DNA of 64,000 bases from CAWEQW01 sp963811365 (GTDB lineage: Bacteria; Actinomycetota; Actinomycetes; Propionibacteriales; Nocardioidaceae), in assembly GCA_963811365.1 (NCBI GenBank), contig CAWEQW010000009.1, positions 310,001-374,000 of the forward strand, read 5' to 3'. Shown in pieces: positions 38,751 to 49,800 of the stretch (position 1 is its first letter; each line of letters starts with the position of its first letter). The position numbers and the translations under genes are program-made. A model generated the notes under the pieces. The model saw only the letters and a list, made by a program, of their open reading frames with translations, was not told the origin of the DNA and did no database searches.

Positions 38751-41447
38751 GTGCCCGACCAGCCCCTTGCCTCCGACCAGCGCCCCCGCCTGCTCCTGCT
38801 CGACGGCCACTCCCTGGCGTACCGCGCGTTCTTCGCGCTGCCGGTGGAGAACTTCTCGACGACGACGGGCCAGCCCACCAACGCGGTCTACGGCTTCACC
38901 TCGATGCTCATCAACGTGCTGCGCGACGAGCAGCCGACCCACGTCGGGGTGGCCTTCGACAAGTCCCGGCAGACGTTCCGGCTCGCCGAGTACCCGGAGT
39001 ACAAGGCCAGGCGGAACAAGACGCCCGACGAGTTCAAGAGCCAGCTGCCGCTGATCCAGGAGGTCCTCGACGCGCTCCGGATCCGGCACCTCGAGCTCGA
39101 GGGCTACGAGGCCGACGACATCATCGCGACGCTGACGACCGAGGCCCTCGCCGAGGGCTTCGAGGTGCTCCTGCTCACCGGCGACCGCGACTCCCTGCAG
39201 CTGGTCACCGACCACTCGACCGTGCTCTACCCGATGCGCGGGGTCTCCGACCTGGCCCGGATGACCCCGGAGGCGGTCGCGGAGCGCTACGGGGTGCCGC
39301 CGCAGCGCTACCCCGAGATCGCCGCGCTCGTCGGCGAGGACTCCGACAACCTGCCGGGCGTGCCCGGCGTCGGGCCGAAGACCGCCGCCAAGTGGATCAG
39401 CCAGTACGACGGCCTCGACAACGTGATCGCCAGCGCCGACCAGATCAAGGGCAAGGCCGGCGACGCGTTCCGCGAGCACCTCGGCGACGTGATCCGCAAC
39501 CGACGGCTGAACGCCCTGGTGTGCGACCTGCCGCTGACCGTGACGCCGACCGACATGGCCAAGCAGCCGTGGGACCGCCAGCAGGTCCACCAGCTGTTCG
39601 ACGGGCTCGAGTTCCGGGTGCTCCGCGACCGGTTGTTCGCCACCCTCGAGTCCGAGGAGGAGATCGACGACAGCGGCTTCCAGCTCGACGGCGTGCGGCT
39701 CGACGCCGGCGAGCTCGCCGGCTGGCTGGCGGCGCACACCAGCCCGGGCGAGCGGGTCGGGGTGCAGCTCCAGGGGGTGTGGCGGGCCGGCAGCGGCGAC
39801 GTGTTCTCGATCGCGTTGGCGGCCGCGGACGGCTCGGCCGGCTGGGTCGACGTCGAGCGGCTCGACCCGGATGACGACGAGGTGCTGGCCGCCTGGCTGG
39901 CCGACCCGACGCGACCCAAGGTGCTGCACGACGCCAAGGGACCGATGCTGGCGCTCGCTGCCCGGGGGTGGACGCTCGGCGGGCTCGAGCGCGACACCGC
40001 CCTGTCGGCCTACCTCGCGCGTCCGGACCAGCGCTCCTACGACCTGGCCGACCTGACGCTGCGCTACCTCAAGCGCGAGCTGAAGCCGGAGGAGAAGGAC
40101 GACGGCCAGCTGTCGTTCGACACCATCGGCGAGGAGTCCGCCGGGGAGACCACGATGCTCCAGGCCAGGGCGATCCTCGACCTGGCCGAGGCGCTCGACA
40201 CCGAGCTCGAGGAGCGCGGCGGCACCCGCCTGCTCGCCGAGGTCGAGCTCCCGCTCGTGCACGTCCTGCTCGCCATGGAGCGCACGGGCATCGCCGTCGA
40301 CGTCGAACGCCTGGAGTCTCTCGAGGCGCACTTCGCGGGGGAGGTGAAGAAGGCGGCCGACGAGGCCTTCGACGTCATCGGCAAGGAGATCAACCTCGGC
40401 TCGCCGAAGCAGCTCCAGGTGGTGCTCTTCGACGAGCTCGCGATGCCCAAGACCAAGCGCACCAAGACCGGCTACACCACCGACGCCGACGCGCTCCAGC
40501 AGCTCTACGTCAGGACCGAGCACCCGTTCCTGCTCGCGCTGCTGCGCCACCGGGACGTCTCCCGGCTCCGGCAGACCGTCGAAGGGCTGCTCAAGACGGT
40601 GGCCTCCGACACTCGGATCCACACCACGTTCAACCAGCTGATCGCGGCGACCGGCCGGCTGTCGAGCACGGAGCCGAACCTGCAGAACATCCCGGTCCGC
40701 ACCGAGGAGGGCCGGCAGATCCGCGAGGCGTTCGTGGTCGGCGCCGGGTACGAGTCGCTGCTCACCGCCGACTACAGCCAGATCGAGATGCGGATCATGG
40801 CCCACCTGTCGGAGGACACCCTGCTCATCGAGGCGTTCCGCTCCGGGCGCGACTTCCACTCGGTGACCGCGGCGCGGGTGTTCGGGGTGGACGCGACGGC
40901 GGTCACCCCGCAGATGCGGGCGAAGATCAAGGCGATGAACTACGGCCTCGCCTACGGCCTGTCGGCCTACGGTCTCTCCCAGCAGCTCGGCATCGACACC
41001 GCCGAGGCCCGCGGGCTGATGGACGAGTACTTCGAGACCTTCGGCGGGGTGCGCGACTACCTCGGCGGCATCGTCGACGAGGCACGACGCTGTGGCTTCA
41101 CCGAGACCATCCTCGGCCGGCGCCGCTACCTGCCGGACCTGACCAGCGACAACCGGCAGCGCCGCGAGATGGCGGAGCGGATGGCTCTCAACGCGCCGAT
41201 CCAGGGCTCGGCCGCCGACCTGATCAAGGTCGCCATGCTCAACGTCGACCGGGCGCTGCACGAGGGCGGGCTGCGCTCGCGGATGCTGCTCCAGGTCCAC
41301 GACGAGCTGGTGTTCGAGGTGGCGCCCGGTGAGGCGGGCCGGCTCGAGGCGCTGGTCCGCGAGCAGATGGGGGCCGCGGCCGAGCTGACCGTCCCGCTCG
41401 ACGTCTCCGTCGGCACGGGGCTGAGCTGGCACGCTGCGGCGCACTGA
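38751..41447 (+). CDS. polA: PolA, DNA polymerase I
   Basis: 898 aa. The 5'-nuclease domain (about residues 1-300) has LLLLDGHSLAYRAFFALP, GYEADDIIATL and TGDRDSLQLV. A middle domain of the 3'-5' exonuclease fold follows (about 310-510), but I do not see the DxE metal motif, so proofreading is probably absent as in other actinobacterial PolA. The polymerase domain carries motif A TADYSQIEMRIMAHLS, motif B RAKIKAMNYGLAYGLS and motif C VHDELVFEV. The GTG at 38751 is supported by the -10 box; an in-frame ATG at 38733 overlaps that box. Confidence 0.95.
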   Translation: MPDQPLASDQRPRLLLLDGHSLAYRAFFALPVENFSTTTGQPTNAVYGFTSMLINVLRDEQPTHVGVAFDKSRQTFRLAEYPEYKARRNKTPDEFKSQLPLIQEVLDALRIRHLELEGYEADDIIATLTTEALAEGFEVLLLTGDRDSLQLVTDHSTVLYPMRGVSDLARMTPEAVAERYGVPPQRYPEIAALVGEDSDNLPGVPGVGPKTAAKWISQYDGLDNVIASADQIKGKAGDAFREHLGDVIRNRRLNALVCDLPLTVTPTDMAKQPWDRQQVHQLFDGLEFRVLRDRLFATLESEEEIDDSGFQLDGVRLDAGELAGWLAAHTSPGERVGVQLQGVWRAGSGDVFSIALAAADGSAGWVDVERLDPDDDEVLAAWLADPTRPKVLHDAKGPMLALAARGWTLGGLERDTALSAYLARPDQRSYDLADLTLRYLKRELKPEEKDDGQLSFDTIGEESAGETTMLQARAILDLAEALDTELEERGGTRLLAEVELPLVHVLLAMERTGIAVDVERLESLEAHFAGEVKKAADEAFDVIGKEINLGSPKQLQVVLFDELAMPKTKRTKTGYTTDADALQQLYVRTEHPFLLALLRHRDVSRLRQTVEGLLKTVASDTRIHTTFNQLIAATGRLSSTEPNLQNIPVRTEEGRQIREAFVVGAGYESLLTADYSQIEMRIMAHLSEDTLLIEAFRSGRDFHSVTAARVFGVDATAVTPQMRAKIKAMNYGLAYGLSAYGLSQQLGIDTAEARGLMDEYFETFGGVRDYLGGIVDEARRCGFTETILGRRRYLPDLTSDNRQRREMAERMALNAPIQGSAADLIKVAMLNVDRALHEGGLRSRMLLQVHDELVFEVAPGEAGRLEALVREQMGAAAELTVPLDVSVGTGLSWHAAAH

Positions 41448-41495
41448 CGGCGTCCGACCGAACCAAGGCGGTTGCCTCGGGTGCCCGCGAGCGGG

Positions 41496-42797
41496 TCAGC
41501 GGCTCGACGCGCTGGGCTCGGCCGCGGGCGAGGGCGAGGGCGGTGCCGGGCGCAGGCTGACCACGAGCAGCACGGCCAGCAGCAGCGTGTCCACGACTGC
41601 GACGACAACCAGCAACGCGGTGACCGACCCGACGAACGGTGCCGCGACGAGCACCGCGAGCAGCGCGGCCCAGATGACGTAGACCGACCTGCGGTGCTGG
41701 CGCGCCACCACGTCGTACACCATCACCTGGAGCATGGCCAGCAGCGTCCCGAGGGCCGCGAACGCCCACAGCTCGTTCTCGATCGCGGCGTACTGCCGGC
41801 CGCCGACGAACACCACGGCGAGCGAGGAGAGCACCGCGGTGCCGGCGACGGTCGCCGCGCCGATGACCAGGACCGTCGCGAGGCTCTTGAGGTGCATGTC
41901 CCGGCGTCCCGCCGACGAGGCCATCGACGGGAACGCGATGACCACGACGAACTGGGGCAGGAACAGCACCGCCTTGGTGAGGATGAGCCCTCCGGCGTAC
42001 AGGCCGGCCTGGTGCTGGCCGAGCGTCATCCGGGCCACCAGGACGTCGGTGTTCGACAGCGCGAAGAAGGCGAGCAGCGCGTGCGAGTTGCGGGCCACCT
42101 CGCGGAGCAGATGGCCGGTCGCGGCGGTCTCGGCCCCGCTCCGCGCCCCCGGGGTCACAGGTGCGGTGGGCGCGCCGGCCGCGACGGGGCGACGGGCCGG
42201 GTGCCGCAGCGCGAGCCAGCCGACGATCGTGGGCAGGAACGCGCCGATCGCGACCCCGACCATCGCCCCGAACGAGTCGGGCCGCCAGAGCAGCGCCAGG
42301 ATGCCGAACCCCAGCCGTCCCACGCCCGTGGTCAGGTAGATCATCGCCAGGGGCGTCCAGCGGCGCTCGCCCTGGAGGATGCCCGCCTGCCCGCCCATGA
42401 CCGTCAAGGGCACGACCGTCACGGCGAGGAGCACGGTGGTGCCCCAGGACAGGTGCAGCAGCGCACTGATCAACGGCGTGGCGACCAGGCAGAGCAGGGC
42501 CAGCCCGACCGCGGAGCGGACACTGACCGCGAGGATCTCCGGCTCGATGCGGCTGGCGAGCTGCGGCGCGGCGGAGACCCGTCGCGCACCTGTCGCCTGC
42601 AGGCCGAGGGACAGCACGTTGACGACGAGCAGCAGCCCCATCATCGCGGCCAGGGCGCCGTAGTGCACCGGCCCGAGCAGCCGGGCGGCGAGGATCGTGA
42701 AGGCGTAGGTCGTCACGTTCATGACACCCATCGCCACCGCGATCACGCTGCTGCCGACCAGCCAGCCCGGCAGGCGGGTGCGAGTGCTGCTCGGCAT
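41496..42797 (-). CDS. Polysaccharide flippase-like membrane protein (MOP superfamily)
   Basis: 433 aa, about twelve hydrophobic segments. The N-terminal pattern (SSVIAVAMGVMNVTTYAFTILAARLLGPVHYGALAAM) is that of Wzx/PST-type flippases, which move lipid-linked sugars across the membrane. The start at 42797 removes an Arg-rich extension that would overlap the divergent promoter. It is convergent with polA and divergent from a GT-C-like gene, at the edge of the polysaccharide locus. Substrate not shown. Confidence 0.8.
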   Translation of the reverse strand: MPSSTRTRLPGWLVGSSVIAVAMGVMNVTTYAFTILAARLLGPVHYGALAAMMGLLLVVNVLSLGLQATGARRVSAAPQLASRIEPEILAVSVRSAVGLALLCLVATPLISALLHLSWGTTVLLAVTVVPLTVMGGQAGILQGERRWTPLAMIYLTTGVGRLGFGILALLWRPDSFGAMVGVAIGAFLPTIVGWLALRHPARRPVAAGAPTAPVTPGARSGAETAATGHLLREVARNSHALLAFFALSNTDVLVARMTLGQHQAGLYAGGLILTKAVLFLPQFVVVIAFPSMASSAGRRDMHLKSLATVLVIGAATVAGTAVLSSLAVVFVGGRQYAAIENELWAFAALGTLLAMLQVMVYDVVARQHRRSVYVIWAALLAVLVAAPFVGSVTALLVVVAVVDTLLLAVLLVVSLRPAPPSPSPAAEPSASSR

Positions 42798-42883
42798 GTG
42801 CGACGTTCTCCGGTCCGGGGCGCGCGACGGCGCCAGGCGGTAGGTTCTCCTGCGAACACTACGGCCCAAGGACGGATCCCCAC

Positions 42884-44596
42884 GTGAGCCCTCGCCAGGT
42901 CGCCGTCGTGCGCCTCTGGCCGTGGGCGCTCGCCGTGCTCGTGCTCGCGCCCACGCTGCGCCCCGGGTTCGTGCTCGCCTACGACATGGTGTTCGTCCCG
43001 CACCTTGCCCTGCGGCCGGACTTCCTGGGGCTCGGCACGGCGCTGCCGCGAGCGGTGCCCTCCGACGCGGTGGTCGCGGTGCTCGACGACCTGCTGCCCG
43101 GCATGCTGCTGCAGAAGGTCGCGCTGGTCGCGGCCCTGGTCCTCGCCGGGCAGGGCGCCCGCCGGCTGGTCCCGCGCGACTCGGTGGTCGCCCAGCTGAC
43201 GGCCGCCTCGTTCTTCGTGTGGAACCCGTACGTCGCCGAGCGGCTGCTGATCGGCCACTGGCCGGTGCTGCTGGGCTACGCCGCGCTGCCGTGGGTGCTC
43301 GACGCGGCGCGCGGCGTACGGCGCGGGGAGCACCGGCTCGCCGCGCTCACGCTCTGGCTGGCACTCGCCGCACTGAGCCCCTCCGGGGGACTGATCGCCG
43401 CCGTGGTGGCGCTCGCCTTCGGCCTGGGCGGCAGGGGAGCCGCCCGGCGCACGGCCGGGCTGCTGCTCGCGGTCGGGGCGACGAACGCCCCGTGGGCGGT
43501 GGCGGGCCTGGCGCACGCGTCCCAGGCGGTGGGGGAGGCCGCCGGGGCGACGATGTTCGCCGCCGGTGGCGCCGGCGGGCTGCCGACGCCGCTGGCGGTG
43601 CTCGGCCTCGGGGGCGTCTGGAACCTCGAGACGGTGCCCGGAAGCCTGCGGGGGCCGTCCGCGTGGCTCTGGCTGGTGGCCCTGGTCGGGCTGGCCGCGG
43701 CCGGCGTGCGGCACTGGTGGCGGCAGGACGCCCTGCGTGACCGGGTGGGCTACCTGGCCTGCGCCGGGCTCGGGGTCGCCGTGGCGCTGTTCGCGGTGGC
43801 GACGCCGTCCGCGGCGGCCTGGTTCGTCGGCGCGGTGCCCGGGGGTGGCCTGCTCCGCGACGGGAGCCGGTACCTCGGCCTGCTGGCGCTCCTCGAGGTG
43901 GCACTCGTCGGGCACGGCGCCGTGGTTCTCCTCGGCCTGCTGCGGGACCGGGTCGCCCGCACCGCCGTGGTCGCCGGCCTGGTGCTGCTGCCGCTCGCGC
44001 TGCTGCCGGACCTGGCCTGGGGCGGTCTCGGCCGCCTGGTGCCGGTCGGCTACCCGGCGTCGTACGGCCGGGTACGCGACGTGCTGCAGGGCGCCGCTGC
44101 CGAGCGCCGCGGCGACCTGCTCGTGCTGCCGTTCACCTCCTACCGGGCGCCGCGCTGGAACCACGGCCGCAAGGTGCTCGACCCGCTGGGCCGGTACATG
44201 ACCCCCGACTACGTCGCCAGCGACCAGCTGGCGGTGGACGGCCACCTGCTTCCGGTGGAGGACCCGCGGGGCCGTGCCGCGCTCCGCGCGCTGCGCGGCC
44301 CGGAGTCCGGCCGCTCCTCCGGGCTCCGGGCCCTCGGCATCCGGTTCGTGCTGCGCGACGCCGGCGCTCCCGGGGCGGGCACCCGGCGGTACGACGCGCC
44401 CGTGCCGGGGCGGCTGCTGGCGCGCGCGGGCACGCTCCGGCTCCTGGCACTGCGTGGCCCGGTGACGATCGCCGAGCCCCCGGCCCGCCGCTGGCTGTCC
44501 GCTCTGGGGTCTTTCGTACTTTTCGCCGGTGCGGTGTTGCTCGCCGCGGGCAAAATCTGCCGCGATCGGCTGCGGCGTCTTGCTACCGAGCGGTAG
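42884..44596 (+). CDS. GT-C-like polytopic membrane protein
   Basis: 570 aa with about ten to twelve hydrophobic segments in the first 390 residues and a soluble end. The loop SFFVWNPYVAERLLIGHWPVLLGY resembles the segment found in AftD-like membrane glycosyltransferases of actinobacteria, and LAYDMVFVP near the N-terminus carries an acidic residue in the first outer loop, as GT-C enzymes do. I would call it a probable polyprenyl-phosphate-sugar-dependent glycosyltransferase, not proven. GTG start at 42884 faces the flippase across an 86-base gap. Confidence 0.6.
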   Translation: MSPRQVAVVRLWPWALAVLVLAPTLRPGFVLAYDMVFVPHLALRPDFLGLGTALPRAVPSDAVVAVLDDLLPGMLLQKVALVAALVLAGQGARRLVPRDSVVAQLTAASFFVWNPYVAERLLIGHWPVLLGYAALPWVLDAARGVRRGEHRLAALTLWLALAALSPSGGLIAAVVALAFGLGGRGAARRTAGLLLAVGATNAPWAVAGLAHASQAVGEAAGATMFAAGGAGGLPTPLAVLGLGGVWNLETVPGSLRGPSAWLWLVALVGLAAAGVRHWWRQDALRDRVGYLACAGLGVAVALFAVATPSAAAWFVGAVPGGGLLRDGSRYLGLLALLEVALVGHGAVVLLGLLRDRVARTAVVAGLVLLPLALLPDLAWGGLGRLVPVGYPASYGRVRDVLQGAAAERRGDLLVLPFTSYRAPRWNHGRKVLDPLGRYMTPDYVASDQLAVDGHLLPVEDPRGRAALRALRGPESGRSSGLRALGIRFVLRDAGAPGAGTRRYDAPVPGRLLARAGTLRLLALRGPVTIAEPPARRWLSALGSFVLFAGAVLLAAGKICRDRLRRLATER

Positions 44597-44637
44597 CACC
44601 ATAGCTAGAGTGCAGTCACAGAGGAGGCAATGAGCAC

Positions 44638-44793
44638 ATGGGTGGTTTGGCAGGCGGCATCATCGCGCTGGTGGTCGGCGGTGGGCTGGCCGGTGCGACG
44701 ATTCTCGGCATCGTCTCCTCGCAGACCGGCTCCAGCGCTCCGGCCAACGGCGTCGAGCAGACCGTGATGGACTACGGCACCGCGAGCAGGTGA
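44638..44793 (+). CDS. DUF2613-type small membrane protein (51 aa)
   Basis: A 51-residue protein, GGLAGGIIALVVGGGLAGAT then ILGIVSSQTGSS, with one long hydrophobic segment and a short polar end; it looks like the actinobacterial DUF2613 family of small secreted or membrane proteins. GAGGAGG lies ten bases before the ATG. An overlapping ATG at 44630 reads in another frame and gives a Trp/Arg-rich product, which I reject. A TAGAGT box 20 bases further upstream may be its promoter. Confidence 0.72.
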   Translation: MGGLAGGIIALVVGGGLAGATILGIVSSQTGSSAPANGVEQTVMDYGTASR

Positions 44794-44833
44794 GCCCGGC
44801 TCGGCTGTCCTGACCCCGGCCGGCCGGGCTCGG

Positions 44834-45994
44834 CTACGGCAGCGGGTCGACCGCGGCGGCGACGCGTCCTTCCAGCGCCTCGCCGATGATCCCGGCGAAG
44901 GCCTCGGTGGCGTGCTCCCACGTGTGGACCCTCGCAGCCTCCCGAGCGCCGGCGCCCAGCCGCTCGCGGCGGGCGGTGTCGTCCAGCAGCTCCGCGACGG
45001 TGCGCACCAGCTCGTCGTGGTCCTCGACGAGCGCCCCGGACACGCCGTGCCGCACGGACTCGCGGGTGCCGCCGGCCGAGGAGTACGCGATCGTGGGGAC
45101 CCCGTGCACTCCTGCCTCGCCGACGACCAGGCCCCAGCCCTCCTTCAGCGAGGGAAGCAGCATCAGCCAGGACTCGGCGAGCAGCTCGTGCTTGCGGGCC
45201 TCCGAGACGTGGCCGGTGAAGGTCACCAGGTCCGCGACGCCCGCCTCGGCGACGTACTTGCGCAGGTCGTCCTCCCACCAGCCGCTGCCGACGAGCACCA
45301 GCCGCAGGTCCGGCCATGTTCCGCGCAGCGCGCGCACCGCGTCCACCGCGTGCTCGACCTGCTTGTGCGGGACCAGCCGGCCGACCACGCACAGCACCGG
45401 CGTGGGCGAGCGGCGGGTGGTGACCGGCGGAGCCGGCTCGGTGCCGTTGTGCACGACCGCGATCCGCCGGGAGTCGACTCCCAGCGAGACGAGCTCGTCG
45501 CGGGTCGCGTGGGACACCGCGACGTACTGGCTGCGCGCGTAGAGCCGGGGCGCGACCCGGCTCTCGACCCACCAGCCCACCCGGCCGGTCAGCCCCGGGT
45601 AGACGACCGGCCACTGCTCGCGGTGCACGTGGTGCACCAGGACGACGACCGGCCGCCGAGTGCCGAGCCGGGTGAAGAACGGCAGTCCGTTCTGCACGTC
45701 GACGACGAGGTCCACCCGGCCGAAGGAGCGGCGCAGGAGATGCAGGAGGCCCTGGGCGTAGACGCCGAGCTTCGTGCCCCGGCGCACGAAGCGGACGCCG
45801 TCCACGAGCTCGTCCGCGGGCGCCCGGTCGTGGGCAGCACAGAACACCGTGGCCCGCGCGCCGCGCGCGACGAGCCCACGAGCCATCTTCTCGACGTACC
45901 GCTCTGAGCCGCCGCCCTCGGGGTTGGCGGTGTCGCGCCAGTTGAAGAAGACGACATGACGACCGGCCACAGAAGCGGGGCCCGGTCCCTGCAT
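44834..45994 (-). CDS. GT4-family glycosyltransferase
   Basis: GT-B-fold enzyme of 386 aa. The N-terminal domain has NWRDTANPEGGGSERYVEKMARGL, the acceptor-side glycine loop of GT4 enzymes; the C-terminal domain has VVGRLVPHKQVEHAVDAV and the catalytic EGWGLVVGEAGVHGVPTIA (E-x7-E motif). It would act on the cytoplasmic face with a nucleotide sugar. Sugar and acceptor are unknown. It is divergent from the methyltransferase at 46062. Confidence 0.88.
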   Translation of the reverse strand: MQGPGPASVAGRHVVFFNWRDTANPEGGGSERYVEKMARGLVARGARATVFCAAHDRAPADELVDGVRFVRRGTKLGVYAQGLLHLLRRSFGRVDLVVDVQNGLPFFTRLGTRRPVVVLVHHVHREQWPVVYPGLTGRVGWWVESRVAPRLYARSQYVAVSHATRDELVSLGVDSRRIAVVHNGTEPAPPVTTRRSPTPVLCVVGRLVPHKQVEHAVDAVRALRGTWPDLRLVLVGSGWWEDDLRKYVAEAGVADLVTFTGHVSEARKHELLAESWLMLLPSLKEGWGLVVGEAGVHGVPTIAYSSAGGTRESVRHGVSGALVEDHDELVRTVAELLDDTARRERLGAGAREAARVHTWEHATEAFAGIIGEALEGRVAAAVDPLP

Positions 45995-46048
45995 GCCGCG
46001 GATGTTACCAGTCGGTCACGAAGCGCCGCGGCGTCTTCGGGGTTCCGG

Positions 46049-46054
46049 TAGGGT
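46049..46054 (+). promoter_or_regulatory. -10 box (TAGGGT) for a probably leaderless methyltransferase-aftD transcript
   Basis: TAGGGT ends seven bases before the GTG at 46062. Confidence 0.45.
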
Positions 46055-46061
46055 CCACGGC

Positions 46062-46814
46062 GTGCCCGGCCGCACCGCCGTCGTCGCGCGTCCCTGGAGG
46101 GCCGACCTCCGGCGATCCGTGGCCCTGCTGCGCGCGTTCCGCCACGAGCAGCCCGACCCGCCGCGCTTCTACCTCGCACTCGCCGAGGACTCCGCCGCCC
46201 AGGTCGCCGAGTACGCCGACCTCGCCGGTGCCACGCTGCTCGATGTCGGCGGCGGTCCGGGGTACTTCCGCGACGCGTTCACCGCCGCAGGCGCGCGCTA
46301 CGTCGCCCTGGACGCGGACGTCGGCGAGCTGTCGGGGCTTGGCGGGATCGCGCCGGGCACCGTGGTGGGCAGCGGCATGCAGCTGCCGTTCGCGACCGGC
46401 TCTGTGGACGTCTGCTACTCCTCCAACGTCCTCGAGCACGTCCCCCGGCCGTGGCGGATGGCCGACGAGATGCTGCGGGTGACCCGTCCGGGAGGCGTCA
46501 CGTTCCTGTCGTACACGCTCTGGTACGGCCCCTGGGGCGGTCACGAGACGGCGCCGTGGCACCTCCTCGGCGGGGAGCGGGCCCGGGCCCGGTACCGACG
46601 CGTGCACGGCCGCGAGCCCAAGAACCGCTACGGCGAGTCGCTGTTCGCGGTGACGGCGAAGGCCGGGCTCGTCTGGGCGGCCCGGCAGGCCTCCGCGGAC
46701 GTGCTCGCGGCGATCCCGCGCTACAACCCGCGCTCCACCTACTGGCTCACCCGGGTCCCGGGACTCCGTGAGGTGGTGACGTGGAACCTCGTGATCGCGC
46801 TGCGCAAGAGGTGA
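46062..46814 (+). CDS. Class I SAM-dependent methyltransferase
   Basis: 250 aa with the SAM-binding loop LLDVGGGPGYFRDAF, an acidic end of strand 2 (ALDADVGEL), GSGMQLPFATGSVDVCYSSNVLEHV and RVTRPGGVTFLSY. Such enzymes next to glycosyltransferases often methylate sugars or lipid carriers, but the target is not shown. GTG start at 46062 is supported by the -10 box; the stop overlaps the AftD-like gene by four bases (GTGA), so the two are made together. Confidence 0.85.
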   Translation: MPGRTAVVARPWRADLRRSVALLRAFRHEQPDPPRFYLALAEDSAAQVAEYADLAGATLLDVGGGPGYFRDAFTAAGARYVALDADVGELSGLGGIAPGTVVGSGMQLPFATGSVDVCYSSNVLEHVPRPWRMADEMLRVTRPGGVTFLSYTLWYGPWGGHETAPWHLLGGERARARYRRVHGREPKNRYGESLFAVTAKAGLVWAARQASADVLAAIPRYNPRSTYWLTRVPGLREVVTWNLVIALRKR

Positions 46815-49800
46815 GCCGGGCCCCGGCGACGTCCGGGCTGCGCATGTGGGGGTACTGCCTGCTGCTCACGGCCGCGGCGTTCGTCCAGCAGCCCGGGCGG
46901 CTGGTCGGCGACACGAAGTTCGACCTCGTCGTGGACCCCGCGCGGTTCCTCTCCCGAGCCTGGAACCTGTGGGACCCGCTGGCGGCCTTCGGCCAGGTCC
47001 AGAACCAGGCCTACGGCTACTTCTGGCCGATGGGCCCGTTCTTCGTGGCCGGCGACCTGGTCCGGCTCCCCGGCTGGGTGGTCCAGCGGGCGTGGTGGGC
47101 GGTGCTGCTCTGCCTGGCGTTCGTCGGCGTGGTGAGGCTGGCCGGCGCGCTGCGCATCGGGACACCGGGCTCTCGGGTGCTCGCGGGGTTCGGCTACGCG
47201 CTCTCGGCTCACGTGCTGACGCTGCTCGGTCCGACGTCGGTGGAGGCCTGGCCGACCGCCCTGGCGCCCTGGGTGCTGCTCCCGCTCGTCATCGGCGCCG
47301 AGCGGGGGTCGCCGCGACGGGCGGCCGCGCTGGCCGCGCTCGCCGTGGCGATGTGCGGCGGGGTGAACGCGGTGGCCGTGGCCGCGGTCCTCCCGGTCGG
47401 GGTGGTCTGGCTCCTGACCCGCGAACGAGGGCCGCGCCGGCGGGTGCTGCTCACGTGGTGGCCACTGCTGACCGTCGTCGCGACCCTGTGGTGGTCGGTG
47501 CCGCTGGTGCTGCTCGGCAGGGTGAGCCCGCCGTTCCTCGACTACATCGAGAACGCACCCATCACGACGAGCACGACGAGCCTCCCGGACGTGCTCACGG
47601 GGACCTCCGACTGGGTGGCGTACGCGTCCCCCTTGGACTGGGTCGCCGGGCACCTTCTCGGTACCACCCCGCTGCTGCTGGTCGACGCGGCGGTGGTCAC
47701 GGGACTCGGGCTGCTCGGCATCTGCCGCCGCGACAACCCGCACGCCCGGTTCCTACTGCTCAGCGTGGTGCTCGGTGTCGTGATCGTGACGTTCGGGTGG
47801 GCCGGTCCGGTGCACGGCTGGTTCGCCGACGGGCGCCAGGCAGCGCTGGACGGGGCGTTGGCGCCGCTGCGCAACCTGCACAAGTTCGACGTGGTGCTGC
47901 GGCTGCCGTTGGTCCTGGGCCTGGCGCACCTGGTCGGCGGCTTCGCCCCGGGGCGGGCCCGGACCCGCCCCGCCGGCCAGGGAGCTGCCGCGCTGCGGGC
48001 GGGCGTGCTGCTCGCCGCGCTGTTCTCCGTGGTGGGCGTGGCGATCCCGGTGATCTCCGGGCAGCTGGCCCCCGGCGCCCCGGTGCGGGAGGTGCCCGGG
48101 TACTGGCGGCAGGCAGCCGACTATCTGGCCGCCCACCAGCGGGACGGCCGTGCGCTGGAGCTCCCGGCGAGCGCGTTCGGCGACTACCTGTGGGGCAGCC
48201 CGCACGACGACGTGCTCCAGGGCCTGACCCGCAGCCCGTGGGCCGTGCGCAACATCGTCCCGCTGGCACAGCCGGGCAACGTCCGGTTCCTGGACGCGGT
48301 GACCCGGGCGACCGAGCTCGGCTCGCCGAACGACCACCTGGCCGGGTTCCTCGACTCCAACGGCGTCGGGCTGCTCGTCGTGCGCAACGACCTGGCGCCG
48401 TTCCGCGCGGACTCACCCAACCCGGTGGTGCTGCACCAGGCTCTCGACCGGTCACCCGGGATCACTCGGGTGGCCTCGTTCGGGCCCGGCGTGGGCACCG
48501 CTGCGAAGGGCACCACTCGTGACGGCCGCCGGGTCTTCACCGACCGCGGCCGGTCGGCGGTCTACCCGGCCGTCGAGATCTACCGGGTCGGGGACGGGGC
48601 GCGCGCCGTGAGCGGCTGGCAGGCCTCGACGGTGCCGGTCGTGTCCGGCGACCCCGGGAGCCGGCTCGGCACCGATGCGTACAGGACCCCGGCCATCCTG
48701 GCCGGCGACCTCGGCCCCGGTCGCTCCGCGGGCCGGGTCTACCTCACCGACGGGCTCGCGCGCAGGGAGACTGCGTTCACCTCGGTGCGGCAGAACCAGT
48801 CGGCGGCGATGACGGCGCGCCAGCCGTGGCGGCTGCACTCCGTGGAGCACGCCCACCGGCTCTACGAGGACCAGGCCCGCTGGGAGACGACCGCGGTGTG
48901 GCAGGGCATCGCCGGCGTGAGCGCGTCCTCCTCCGAGGCCTGGGCGGACGCGAACCCGCCCATCGTCCCGGCCTCGGCGCCGGCCGCCGCCGTGGACGGG
49001 AGGGCCTGGACCCAGTTCGTGAGCGCCGGCCGCCACGGCGCCAAGGGGCAGTGGTGGCAGCTGCGGCTGCGGCGCGTCAGGGCGGTGCCGTGGGTCACGG
49101 TGACGATGGGCAGCACGCCCGGCTCGTCGCGGGTCACCCGCCTGGAGCTGCGGACCGACGCCGGCTCCGTCGAGGTGCCGGCGCCGGCCCCGCGGGACTC
49201 CGCCACCTTCGCACTGCCGGCCGGGGCGACCCGGACGCTGCGGATCCGTGCCGTCGCGGTGGCCCACGACCAGCCGGAGGCCCAGTTCGCGCTCGCCGAG
49301 GCGAGGCTGCCGGGAGTGACCCCGCGGCGGTTGCTGGCGACGCCCGCGCGAGCCCTGCGCGGTGACCCGGACGAGATCGTGCTGACCCGTGACCCGCAAC
49401 GGTCGGCGTGTGCGGTGGTGGGCGCGACGACCACCTGCGACGACTTCCTGCGGACCCGCAGCGAGGACGCGAACGGGCTCGCCCGCCGGGTGACGCTGGA
49501 GGCGCCCGCCGACTACCGGGTGTCGCTGACGGCGCGGCTCGGCCTGGGGCCCTCGGCCGCTCGGGCCGTCGCCCGTGGGCTGCCCGTCTCCGTGGTGAGC
49601 AGCTCGTCGCTGTCACGCGACCCGCGCGGCTCCGCGCTGGCGACGGTGGACGGCGACCTCGGCACGACCTGGGTGGCCGGCACGGAACCCGACCCGCGAC
49701 TGCTGGTGCGGTGGCGTGCCCCGGCCCGGGTCGGCCGCGTCCAGCTGCTGCTCGGCGCGGACGCCGCAGCCTCACGGGCCCGGAAGGTCACCGTCAGCGC

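Noticed and set aside
44630..44730. Alternative small frame from the ATG at 44630
   Set aside because: It gives a Trp/Arg-rich product without pattern, whereas the frame from 44638 gives a clean membrane segment of DUF2613 type.
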